A stretch of DNA of 64,000 bases from NCBI RefSeq assembly GCF_004962245.1, contig NZ_SUHQ01000015.1, forward strand, positions 62,001-126,000, written 5' to 3'. Source of the stretch: Mesorhizobium sp. GTDB lineage: Bacteria > Pseudomonadota > Alphaproteobacteria > Rhizobiales > Rhizobiaceae. The notes under the pieces are model-generated. The model was not told where the DNA came from, did no database searches, and saw only the letters and a program-made list of their open reading frames with translations. This document shows, piece after piece, positions 42,133 to 49,574 of the stretch. Position 1 is the first letter of the stretch. Every line of letters starts with the position of its first letter. The position numbers and the translations under genes were made by a program.

Positions 42133-42747
42133 ATGCGCTTTCTGTTTCTTCTGATCCTGCTCGCCGGCATCGGCATCGGCGTCGTCTATCCCTGGGCGAT
42201 GACCAATTTCTCAGGCCATGAGATCGGCACCTGGCGGGTCTACGAACAGGGCCGGTTCAAGCCGGTGACGGTGTCGCTGGCCGGCGGCGACGCGCCGGTG
42301 CGGGTGCTGGTCGACCTCACCACCCGGGCCGAACGCATCGTCGTTTCGCAACAGCGCACCGTGCTGACGCTGACCGCCGCCACCGGCGGCAGGACGGTGC
42401 TCGCCTCGACGCTGCAGTTCATCCATTCCGAGAACCCGCGCCAGGTCAGCCCGCAACTGCCCGACAAGATCTTTCGCGACGAGGCAGGCCTGATCCCAAC
42501 CGTCAGCCCCGGTCCCTACATCTTCACCGCCGGCCCCGGTGACGCCGAAGGCATCGAGATGCGGGCGGTGGACCTTGTCCTGCGCTCCGGCGTCGGCGAG
42601 ATCGACAGCCGTGCGCAGCCGGTTGGCTTCTCGCTGATGGCGGTTGGCCTGATCGGGCTGGTGTTGGCTTTGCGTTTCGGCGGCCGGCGACCGCAAAATC
42701 CGAACTCGCAGCCGCCACCGCCGCGCTGGGGCAGGGGCTCGAATTAA
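42133..42747 (+). CDS. Membrane-anchored protein of unknown function
   Basis: A 204-residue protein with an N-terminal helix (FLFLLILLAGIGIGVVYPW, residues 4-22), a soluble periplasmic domain of about 140 residues, a second helix (about 166-184) and a Pro-rich tail. I do not recognise the family. It precedes rlmJ by 3 bases, so it may be cotranscribed with it. Confidence 0.7.
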   Translation: MRFLFLLILLAGIGIGVVYPWAMTNFSGHEIGTWRVYEQGRFKPVTVSLAGGDAPVRVLVDLTTRAERIVVSQQRTVLTLTAATGGRTVLASTLQFIHSENPRQVSPQLPDKIFRDEAGLIPTVSPGPYIFTAGPGDAEGIEMRAVDLVLRSGVGEIDSRAQPVGFSLMAVGLIGLVLALRFGGRRPQNPNSQPPPPRWGRGSN

Positions 42748-42750
42748 GTC

Positions 42751-43596
42751 GTGAACTATCGCCACGCCTATCACGCCGGAAACTTCGCCGATGTCGTCAA
42801 GCATGTCGTGCTGAGCCGGCTCGTCGAATATCTGAAACAGAAGGACAAGGCGTTTCGCGTCATCGACACCCATGCCGGCATTGGCCGGTACGACCTGTCG
42901 TCGACTGAAGCGCAGAAGACAGGCGAATGGCGAGGTGGCATCGGCCGGCTGGTCGATGCCACGCTCGACCCGCCGGCGGCAGCACTTCTGGCCCCCTATC
43001 TGGAAGCCGTCCGTTCGCTCAATCCCGAAGGCGGCGTGAAAAAATATCCGGGCTCGCCGCTGATCGCGCGTCATCTCATGCGCAAGCAGGACCGGCTGTC
43101 GGCGATTGAGCTGCATCGCCAGGATGTCGCGAAGCTGAGGACGCTGTTCCAAGGCGATTTCCAGACCCGGGTGATCGAGCTTGACGGCTGGCTGGCGCTC
43201 GGCGCGCATCTGCCACCGAAAGAAAAGCGCGGCCTCGTGCTGGTCGATCCGCCATTCGAGGAGCAGGGCGAGTTCGACCGCCTCGTCGACGGGCTGCGCA
43301 AGGCGCACAAGCGCTGGCCGGGCGGCATCTACGCGCTGTGGTATCCGGTCAAGGACCGCAAGGCGGTCGCTGCCTTCAGGAGGGCGCTGGTGCAGTCAGG
43401 CGTCCCGAAGCTGCTCGACATCGGCTTCGAGATCAGGCCGCCATCGGCCGAACCCAGCCTCGACGGCAGCGGCATGGTGGTGGTCAACCCGCCGTTCACG
43501 CTGGAGGGCGAGTTGCGGACGCTGCTGCCGGCCCTGCACAAACTGCTTGTCGCTGAAAAACCGTCGCACTGGACGCTGGAGTGGCTGGCGGCATAG
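42751..43596 (+). CDS. rlmJ: 23S rRNA (adenine2030-N6)-methyltransferase
   Basis: Methylates A2030 of 23S rRNA. The 281-residue product has the RlmJ start MNYRHAYHAGNFADVVKHVV, SAM-binding DTHAGIGRYDL near residue 39, and the N6-adenine motif DPPF at 166-169. It starts with GTG. Confidence 0.92.
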   Translation: MNYRHAYHAGNFADVVKHVVLSRLVEYLKQKDKAFRVIDTHAGIGRYDLSSTEAQKTGEWRGGIGRLVDATLDPPAAALLAPYLEAVRSLNPEGGVKKYPGSPLIARHLMRKQDRLSAIELHRQDVAKLRTLFQGDFQTRVIELDGWLALGAHLPPKEKRGLVLVDPPFEEQGEFDRLVDGLRKAHKRWPGGIYALWYPVKDRKAVAAFRRALVQSGVPKLLDIGFEIRPPSAEPSLDGSGMVVVNPPFTLEGELRTLLPALHKLLVAEKPSHWTLEWLAA

Positions 43597-43725
43597 GGGG
43601 CGCAGGTGTTCACGCGCCTGCCTTGGTTGAAGCAATTTCAAACTAAGAAACCATCGTCTCTACAACCGCTTGACCGCGCGCAAGCGAATCCGCACAGTGC
43701 GCGCAATCGACCATAAGAGGCTGCC

Positions 43726-44178
43726 ATGACTCGCTTCGCCCAATCCGCCCTTGCCGCACTGATCGCCCTTTGCACGCCGCTCGGCACATCCCTCGCTGTC
43801 ACCCAGACAGCAAAGGCGGCCGACCTTGCCGTCTATTCCGACGAAGACAGCGGCGTTTGCGGCGAGGCCTGGGTGCTGAATAAGATCACCAGCCGCTTCT
43901 CGTATCAGGTGCGCCATGTGCCGAATCTGCCCGATGTCGAGATCACCGATTTCCAGCGCATCCACCAGCACCGCTATTTACCGGCCAACGACACCTGGCC
44001 GATCGGCCGCCGTTATTGCGGCGCCACCGTCAGCCTGTCCGACGGCCACGCCCGCACCATCTGGTATCTGATCGAGGAGGGGCAGGGCTTTGCCTCGATC
44101 GGCGACAATGTCGAATTCTGCGTCTCGGGCTTCGACCGTTGGATGGTCTATAACGGCCGCTGCCGCGTCCTGCGCTAG
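43726..44178 (+). CDS. Exported protein of unknown function
   Basis: A 150-residue protein with a signal peptide (residues about 1-32, ending TAKAAD) and a mature part with four cysteines (VCGEAW, RYCGAT, EFCVSG, GRCRVL), probably two disulfides in the periplasm. Family not recognised. Confidence 0.7.
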   Translation: MTRFAQSALAALIALCTPLGTSLAVTQTAKAADLAVYSDEDSGVCGEAWVLNKITSRFSYQVRHVPNLPDVEITDFQRIHQHRYLPANDTWPIGRRYCGATVSLSDGHARTIWYLIEEGQGFASIGDNVEFCVSGFDRWMVYNGRCRVLR

Positions 44179-44227
44179 AGACGGGTTACAAGCAGGCGCC
44201 GGCTGGGTAGATGGTTGAGGTTCGCGC

Positions 44228-44302
44228 TCCATGCCGCCCCCCTTTCGTCCTGCCGGACATCTCCCCCGCACGTCCGGCAGGACAGAGGGGGCGCTGTCCT
44301 GC
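44228..44302. repeat. Dispersed CCCCC/GGACAG hairpin repeat copy
   Basis: GTCCTGCCGGAC and GTCCGGCAGGAC (12-base arms) lie within a stretch starting CGCCCCCCTTTC and ending GAGGGGGCGCTGTCC. It is a longer relative of the 4865-4900 palindrome. It separates the exported-protein gene from the TetR gene. Confidence 0.65.
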
Positions 44303-44343
44303 TGCCATGTCGCAAACTCGCGATCCCAAGCTCTCAGCGAGCT

Positions 44344-45006
44344 TCACGCCGTTTTGACGCCGGACAGGTAGGCGCAGATCAGTTCGACCAGTTGCTTTTG
44401 CAACTCTGGTGCATCCAGCATGCCCCTTCGCGCCGCATTGTGGATCACCCCCTCGACCGCCGATGATAGCACGCGCGCTACGGTCTCTGTGTCGGCGCTC
44501 TTTCTCGGCTTGCGGTAAGCGGCGACTGCGGTCGCATAGTGATTGAGGTATTGCGCCTGGAAGGAGGCATGGGCGGCGCGCGAGCCGCGATCGCTCGGCG
44601 CCTCGTCCAGCAGCACCTGGTGCAGCGTCGGGTGAATGCTGTGCGCCGCAATCATGCCGCGCACCAGATCCTGCGCGAATTTCCTGAGGGGCTTTCCGTC
44701 TGCTGCCGAGTCGCGAATGACCGACAGCACATGATCGAAATGGCGGCGCCGGATGGCTTCGAGCAGGGAAAGTTTGTCGGGAAAATACTGGTAGAGCGAG
44801 CCGATGCTCACGCCTGCCGTCTCTGCCACCTTGTTGGTGGTGAAGCCGGCCCAGCCCAGCCCGCTCAGAACATGAGCTCCCGCCTCGATGATCGCCTCGA
44901 CGGTCGCCCTGGAACGCGCCTGGCGCGGTTGTTTGCGCATGCGCTGACGCGGCTTTGCAATGCGAGTAGACACGTCTGCTTCATCCCGTGAAAATGTAAA
45001 CAACAT
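44344..45006 (-). CDS. TetR family transcriptional regulator
   Basis: A 220-residue repressor-type protein. The N-terminal helix-turn-helix (ATVEAIIEAGAHVL, then TTNKVAETAGVSIGSLYQYF) occupies about residues 30-80; the rest is a ligand-binding all-helical domain. The ATG at 45006 is only 29 bases from the divergent DinB-family gene, which it probably controls. Confidence 0.9.
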   Translation of the reverse strand: MLFTFSRDEADVSTRIAKPRQRMRKQPRQARSRATVEAIIEAGAHVLSGLGWAGFTTNKVAETAGVSIGSLYQYFPDKLSLLEAIRRRHFDHVLSVIRDSAADGKPLRKFAQDLVRGMIAAHSIHPTLHQVLLDEAPSDRGSRAAHASFQAQYLNHYATAVAAYRKPRKSADTETVARVLSSAVEGVIHNAARRGMLDAPELQKQLVELICAYLSGVKTA

Positions 45007-45035
45007 ACTCACATTTCCGGAAAAGGACACCGACC

Positions 45036-45566
45036 ATGAGCACGCTCGCCTTGCTTCGCAGCCTCTTTGCCTATCAGGCATGGGCCAATGACGAATTGCT
45101 GGAGAAGCTTGCGAGCCTCGACGCCCGCGTACACGACAAGGAACGGCACGCCGCAATGCGGCTCATCAATCACTGCCATGTGGTGTCGCGGATATTCTCG
45201 GCGCACCTGCTTGGCGCAAGTCACGGCTACTGCGCCGACAACACTGATGAGACGCCGGCGCTCGGCGAATTGCGCGCGGCGGTCACGGCGACCGATCGCT
45301 GGTATCTCGACTATCTGGAAACCGTTTCGTCGCAACAGCTTTCAGAGCCCGTCGCATTCGTGTTCACCGATGGGGATAAGGCATTGATGTCACGACAGGA
45401 AATGTTGACCCACGTCGTTCTGCACGGGGGCTACCATCGCGGTGAAGTCGGGCGCATCCTGGCGCAGATTTCCATCACCCCGCCATGGGATACTTTCGCC
45501 GTCCATCTCCATCGGGCCGAGCCTTCTCGCCGGCTGCAGATGAGGCACGAGCCGCTCAGAGCCTGA
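45036..45566 (+). CDS. DinB family protein
   Basis: A 176-residue four-helix DinB/YfiT-like protein (LFAYQAWANDELLEKL near the start). Metal-ligand histidines appear in LINHCHVVSRIF and HVVLHGGYHRGEVG. The family includes thiol-dependent detoxification enzymes; the substrate is unknown. Divergent from the TetR gene. Confidence 0.88.
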   Translation: MSTLALLRSLFAYQAWANDELLEKLASLDARVHDKERHAAMRLINHCHVVSRIFSAHLLGASHGYCADNTDETPALGELRAAVTATDRWYLDYLETVSSQQLSEPVAFVFTDGDKALMSRQEMLTHVVLHGGYHRGEVGRILAQISITPPWDTFAVHLHRAEPSRRLQMRHEPLRA

Positions 45567-46061
45567 CCGCCCGAGGGCTTTTCGATTCGCGATACCGGCT
45601 CGACCGGATCTGTCGAGGCGTCACCCTGTCTTCATAAATGCGAGCTATCAGCTCACGTTCGTCGCGTTGTGCAAGATGTGCAGCGGCGCGCTCATTCGGT
45701 TGCTTTCGCCTTCGACTGTAGTTCATTGCGCTGAGCAAGATGAACTGAGCGACGCCTTAGCTCTTGATGATCTTCGCGACGAGCATTGGGCGTTGAAGCG
45801 CAAAGCCGCTCGAAAAAGCCCTAAGCTTGACGAGAACACCGGCCGAGATAGAGTGCGCAGAATTCTCGTGTCAGAACTTTGCCGCGAGGAGCGAAGATTC
45901 GCAGCCGGTTTTCGCGGCGGCAGCATGGTCGCGCGATCGCCGTAACCAAAACTTAAACTGCAAAATTCATGCTAATGCTTCGCTGGCTAGACAGTCGCGA
46001 GTCAGATATGCATTGCACGCCGGGCCACTAACGGCCGTCGGCACAACGGAAGGGGCATGAT
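45567..46061. other. 495-base gap between the DinB gene and the histone-like gene
   Basis: Two overlapping short open frames, 45556-45738 (minus, 60 codons, charged) and 45667-45945 (plus, 92 codons), have no recognisable family. Composition is more AT-rich than the neighbours. Either could be a small gene, but I cannot support one. Confidence 0.4.
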
Positions 46062-46601
46062 ATGGCTAAACAGTCATCCAAAGCGCCGGCATCCAAGTCA
46101 CCGGCAAAGAAGGCACCGGCAAAGAAAGCACCACCAAAAGCAGCGGCGGCTAAGGTCGCAACTGCCATGAAGAAAGCAGCACCTGCCGCCAAGCCCAAGG
46201 CCGCCGCGGCCAAGGGAAAAGCAGCGGCGGCAAAAGTGACAACCGCTGTGAAGAAAGTAGCATCTGCTGCCAAGCCGAAGGCCGCCGCGGCCAAGGCAAA
46301 AGCGCCGGCCAAGAAGCCGGCCGCGAAAGCCGCGGCAAAACCGGCAGTGAAGAAAGCGGCACCCGCCAAGGCCAAGGCGGCACCTGCCAAGGCTGCGCCC
46401 GCCAAGGCGAAGGCAGCACCTGCCAAGAAGCCGGCTGCAAAGGCCGTGGCGAAGCCGGCAGCGAAGAAAGCAGCACCTGCCAAGGCCAAAGCCGCACCGG
46501 CAGCGAAGGCGGCGGCAGCGAAGTCTTCGGCAGCAGTGAAGAAAGCAGCGCCGGCGGCCAAGCCGAAGGCAGCGCCCGCAAAGCCGAAGGCCAAGAAGTA
46601 A
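46062..46601 (+). CDS. Histone H1-like Ala/Lys/Pro-rich DNA-binding protein
   Basis: A 179-residue, strongly basic, low-complexity protein built almost wholly from Ala, Lys and Pro, with repeated AKKAAPAKAKAAPA- and KPAAKA-type blocks. It has no hydrophobic core or catalytic motif. It resembles bacterial histone H1-like (PAKKA/KAAPA) proteins that bind DNA through disordered basic tails. It stands alone with its own ribosome binding site (GGAAGGGG). The repeats make length variation between strains likely. Confidence 0.8.
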   Translation: MAKQSSKAPASKSPAKKAPAKKAPPKAAAAKVATAMKKAAPAAKPKAAAAKGKAAAAKVTTAVKKVASAAKPKAAAAKAKAPAKKPAAKAAAKPAVKKAAPAKAKAAPAKAAPAKAKAAPAKKPAAKAVAKPAAKKAAPAKAKAAPAAKAAAAKSSAAVKKAAPAAKPKAAPAKPKAKK

Positions 46602-46969
46602 TCGCGTCTCGTCGCTCGCGGAGGACAGTGCCGAAGACGGTTGAGGGAGTGTGCCTCACTCACAGGGTCGGTGCTCGGGCAAGAACAGAGGCGGGAGGGA
46701 AGACAGCTTTTCGCAGCTCCCAGGACTTCGCCGCCACGGCGAAGTCCGGTGGGGCATTTGTCTGTGCCTGGAAGGAAACCCTCGGTGAAACGCCGGAATT
46801 GATCAGGTTGGGATCTGTCCGACCTGTTCGGATTCTCATGCGGCTGCAGCTGCCGTACACCGCTCATTTGCCTCAAGATCGCGGAGGAAACGGTCGTTCT
46901 CCGTGGCGCCTGGTTTTCCCGCTTGTGGCTGTTGATCATGCTGGCATGCCCAGTCAACAGTGCCGCGCG
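46602..46969. other. Intergenic region between the histone-like gene and the GST gene
   Basis: No plausible gene. A 66-codon minus-strand open frame (46660-46860) has no family match that I can recognise. Several short open frames here are probably decayed sequence. Confidence 0.4.
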
Positions 46970-47036
46970 TCAAGGATCAGAGTGCTGCAACGTCCTTTGT
47001 GCGTCCAAGTGGACGCGCGGCGCTGCAGTCGGCAAA
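46970..47036. repeat. Dispersed intergenic repeat, module B
   Basis: Contains GCGTCCAAGTGGACGC, a palindromic core of the form GCGTCC-N4-GGACGC, with outer arms CTGCAACG...CGCTGCAG. It ends 13 bases before the GST start. Confidence 0.7.
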
Positions 47037-47049
47037 CAGGAACCCGATC

Positions 47050-47646
47050 ATGCCCAGACTGCTCTACGCTTCCACGTCCCCATACAGCTCCAAGGTGCGC
47101 ATGGCCGCGCTTTATGCCGGCATCGCCGTCGATCTCGTGCCGGTAAAAACCGAAGACAAGCCGGCCGAGCTGATCGGGGCCAATCCGCTCGGCAAGATCC
47201 CGGTTCTGGTGCTCGACGACGGCCGTTCGATCCACGACAGCCGCGCCATTACCCAGCATCTCAACCGCATGTCGAAGAACGCGCTGTTTCCGCGCAACCC
47301 CGACAAGCGCCTCGAGGCCGAAGTGCTGGAGGCGCTGGCCGACGGCATCTGCGACTGCGCGCTGTCGATGGTCTATGAGCGGCGCACACGCCCTGAAGAC
47401 ATGGTCTACCAGCCGTGGCTCGACCGCCAGTGGGCGAAGATCACCGGTGCGCTCGATCTGCTCAACGCCAATCCGCCAAAACTGCCGAAGAAGATCACCG
47501 CCGGCCAGCTGGCGCTGCGCGCCTGCCTTGGCTATCTCTCACTGCGCTTTGCCGGAAAATGGGAAAAGGGTCGCAGCCGCCTGGTCCGCTGGGCAGCGCG
47601 CTTCGACGAGAAGTTTCCGGAACTGAAATCCTGCGTTCCGGCGTGA
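47050..47646 (+). CDS. Glutathione S-transferase family protein
   Basis: A 198-residue GST. The thioredoxin-like N-terminal domain has LLYASTSPYSSKVRMAAL, the cis-Pro motif GKIPVLVLDDG and DSRAI for the gamma-glutamyl site; an all-helical C-terminal domain follows. The ATG at 47050 is just after a repeat. Substrate unknown. Confidence 0.92.
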   Translation: MPRLLYASTSPYSSKVRMAALYAGIAVDLVPVKTEDKPAELIGANPLGKIPVLVLDDGRSIHDSRAITQHLNRMSKNALFPRNPDKRLEAEVLEALADGICDCALSMVYERRTRPEDMVYQPWLDRQWAKITGALDLLNANPPKLPKKITAGQLALRACLGYLSLRFAGKWEKGRSRLVRWAARFDEKFPELKSCVPA

Positions 47647-47681
47647 GCTGGTTGACGCAGCCAGCCCCGAGAAGGGATCGC

Positions 47682-47712
47682 AAAAAAAGCCGGGCGCGAG
47701 GCCCGGCTTTTT
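47682..47712. terminator. Bidirectional terminator between the GST and porin-like genes
   Basis: Arms GCCGGGC (47689-47695) and GCCCGGC (47701-47707), extended by A-run and T-run pairing, with the loop GCGAG. It serves both the plus-strand GST and the minus-strand outer-membrane gene. Confidence 0.92.
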
Positions 47713-47732
47713 CGTGTCGTGGCTTGGACGAT

Positions 47733-48389
47733 CTAGAACTTCATACCGACGCCGAAGGTGACGCGGTTGTCGGTGGACTTGACTTTGCCAACATCGCCGA
47801 AGTCCTTGTCGCCGAAGTCGGTGTAGCGGTATTCGACACGGCCGAACACATTGTCGGTGATCTTGATGTCGGTGCCGACGCCGGCCGTCCAGCCGAGCAT
47901 GGTGTTGTCGTCGTTGACACCAGTGTTGTGGTTTTCAATCTTCTGGTTCTTCAGCGCGCCACCGGCGGTGCCGTAGAGCAGGATCTCCGGGGTGACGGCG
48001 TAGCCGAGGCGGGCACGCAGCGAGCCTTCGACGCCGCCCTTGGCCTCGATGCCGAGATCGTCACCTTCGATGCCGCTATAGCCGATATCGGCTTCAGCAC
48101 CGTAGACGAAGTTCTCCTGCTGCCACTGATAGCCGCCGAAGACGCCGCCGACGAATCCATCGGTGCCGACGTCTACGCCGACATCCTCGGCATCGGCATG
48201 GCCGCTGAAGCCGTAGCCGACGCTCACACCGGCATAGGGACCGGCCCAGGACGCGACCGGAAGTTCGGCGATCGGGGCAGGTGCCGGTGGCTCTTCCTGG
48301 ATCACGTCAGCAGCATAGGCGGTTCCGCCGAGGGCGAAGAGCCCGAACGCCACCGCCAGCGGTCGCGCAAATTTAAGATTGGCTTGCAT
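47733..48389 (-). CDS. Omp25/Omp31-type outer-membrane beta-barrel protein
   Basis: A 218-residue barrel protein with a signal peptide (residues 1-26) and alternating strands such as WAGPYAGVSVGYGFSG, WQQENFVYGAEADIGYSG and a C-terminal VTFGVGMKF ending in Phe, as BamA substrates do. Related to the Omp25/Omp31/RopB group of Rhizobiales. A clear AAGGAG ribosome binding site lies upstream. Confidence 0.9.
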   Translation of the reverse strand: MQANLKFARPLAVAFGLFALGGTAYAADVIQEEPPAPAPIAELPVASWAGPYAGVSVGYGFSGHADAEDVGVDVGTDGFVGGVFGGYQWQQENFVYGAEADIGYSGIEGDDLGIEAKGGVEGSLRARLGYAVTPEILLYGTAGGALKNQKIENHNTGVNDDNTMLGWTAGVGTDIKITDNVFGRVEYRYTDFGDKDFGDVGKVKSTDNRVTFGVGMKF

Positions 48390-48797
48390 TGTTCTTTACT
48401 CCTTAAGCCACAGGCACAGGCTTGCTTTTTACAAGCACCCTCAACCCGCCGGGGGGATAAACGGGTCTGGCGCTCAACGGTTCCAAATGTCGTGTCAAAA
48501 TGCGGCTGAAGCGAACCTGAACTTGGGTCATTCCCTGGCGCGAATGAGGCCGAACCTTGACGTTGCATCTGCGCAACAGATGGTGTCAGGAGGCTTTGCC
48601 ACGCCGCGCTGAACACCGCTTGGAGCATGGGGTCCAGCGCCCTATATTGCGGTCTGGCAGGCCGAGTCCCGGCCAGAGTCGAAAGACCGATCCGGCCGCT
48701 TTGCCACAATGCTGCCCAACGTGCGAACGGCATTTAACGCTTGGCCGGCCATATTTTGCCGGCGGGCTGAAATCGAGGCCCATTGAGGATTGACAGG
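48390..48797. other. Divergent promoter region between the porin-like gene and the SDR
   Basis: A 408-base region. Beyond the Omp ribosome binding site and a GCTTG...CAAGC hairpin near 48420-48437 I saw no motif I could assign and no convincing gene. Confidence 0.45.
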
Positions 48798-49574
48798 ATG
48801 AGCAAGGCCGCTGGAACGGCGTTGGTGACGGGTGGGGGAAAGCGGATCGGCAAGGCGATCGTCGAGGATCTTGCCGCGAACGGTTTTGCTGTCGCTATCC
48901 ATTGCAACCGCTCGCAGGCTGAGGCGGAAGCGTTGGCCGCGCGGATCAACGGCGGCCATTTTGGCAAGGATGGCCGCGCCGCTGTGGTCGCCGCCGACCT
49001 GACCGACATGGCCGCGGTCGGCGACCTGGTCGGCCGCGCCCAGGCCGCGCTCGGACCAGTTACACTGTTGGTCAACAACGCCTCGCTGTTCGTGGACGAT
49101 ACGGTTCAGGACTTCGACTGGCTTGCCTGGGACAGTCACTTCGCCGTCCATGTGAAGGCGCCGGCGCTTTTGGCGCAAGAATTCGCCCGCGCGCTGCCGG
49201 AAGGCCGGGAAGGGCTGATCGTCAATATGATCGACCAGCGTGTCTGGCGGCCGACGCCACGCTATTTCTCCTATGCGCTGTCGAAATCGACATTGTGGAC
49301 GCAGACGCAGATGATGGCGCAGGCGCTGGGGCCCCATATTCGCGTCAACGCCATTGGTCCCGGGCCGACACTGAAGAGCGCGCGCCAGGACGACAGCGAT
49401 TTTGCCGCGCAGGTCGGCGGCCTGATCCTGAAGCGCGGCCCGGAATTGCCTGAATTCGGCGCCACCATTCGCTATCTCTGGGGCGCGCGCTCGGTCACCG
49501 GCCAGATGATTGCGCTCGACGGCGGCCAGCACCTTGCATGGCAGACGCCGGATGTGACAGGCATGATGGAATGA
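48798..49574 (+). CDS. SDR family oxidoreductase (FolM/pteridine-reductase-like)
   Basis: A 258-residue SDR. The nucleotide motif TGGGKRIGKAI has Arg in the glycine loop and is followed by HCNRS, hinting at NADPH use as in pteridine reductases. NNAS, and Tyr-x3-Lys in SYALSKST, are present. Its stop overlaps the uvrC start (ATGA), so the two are coupled. Substrate inferred only. Confidence 0.88.
   Translation: MSKAAGTALVTGGGKRIGKAIVEDLAANGFAVAIHCNRSQAEAEALAARINGGHFGKDGRAAVVAADLTDMAAVGDLVGRAQAALGPVTLLVNNASLFVDDTVQDFDWLAWDSHFAVHVKAPALLAQEFARALPEGREGLIVNMIDQRVWRPTPRYFSYALSKSTLWTQTQMMAQALGPHIRVNAIGPGPTLKSARQDDSDFAAQVGGLILKRGPELPEFGATIRYLWGARSVTGQMIALDGGQHLAWQTPDVTGMME

Noticed and set aside
45667..45945. 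92-codon plus-strand open frame after the DinB gene
   Set aside because: Overlaps another open frame on the opposite strand, has no recognisable domain and no clear ribosome binding site. Listed only as part of the gap.
46028..46957. Antisense open frame over the histone-like gene, rich in Ala and Phe
   Set aside because: It is the mirror of a repetitive Ala/Lys/Pro gene. The sense frame has a good ribosome binding site and a known protein type.
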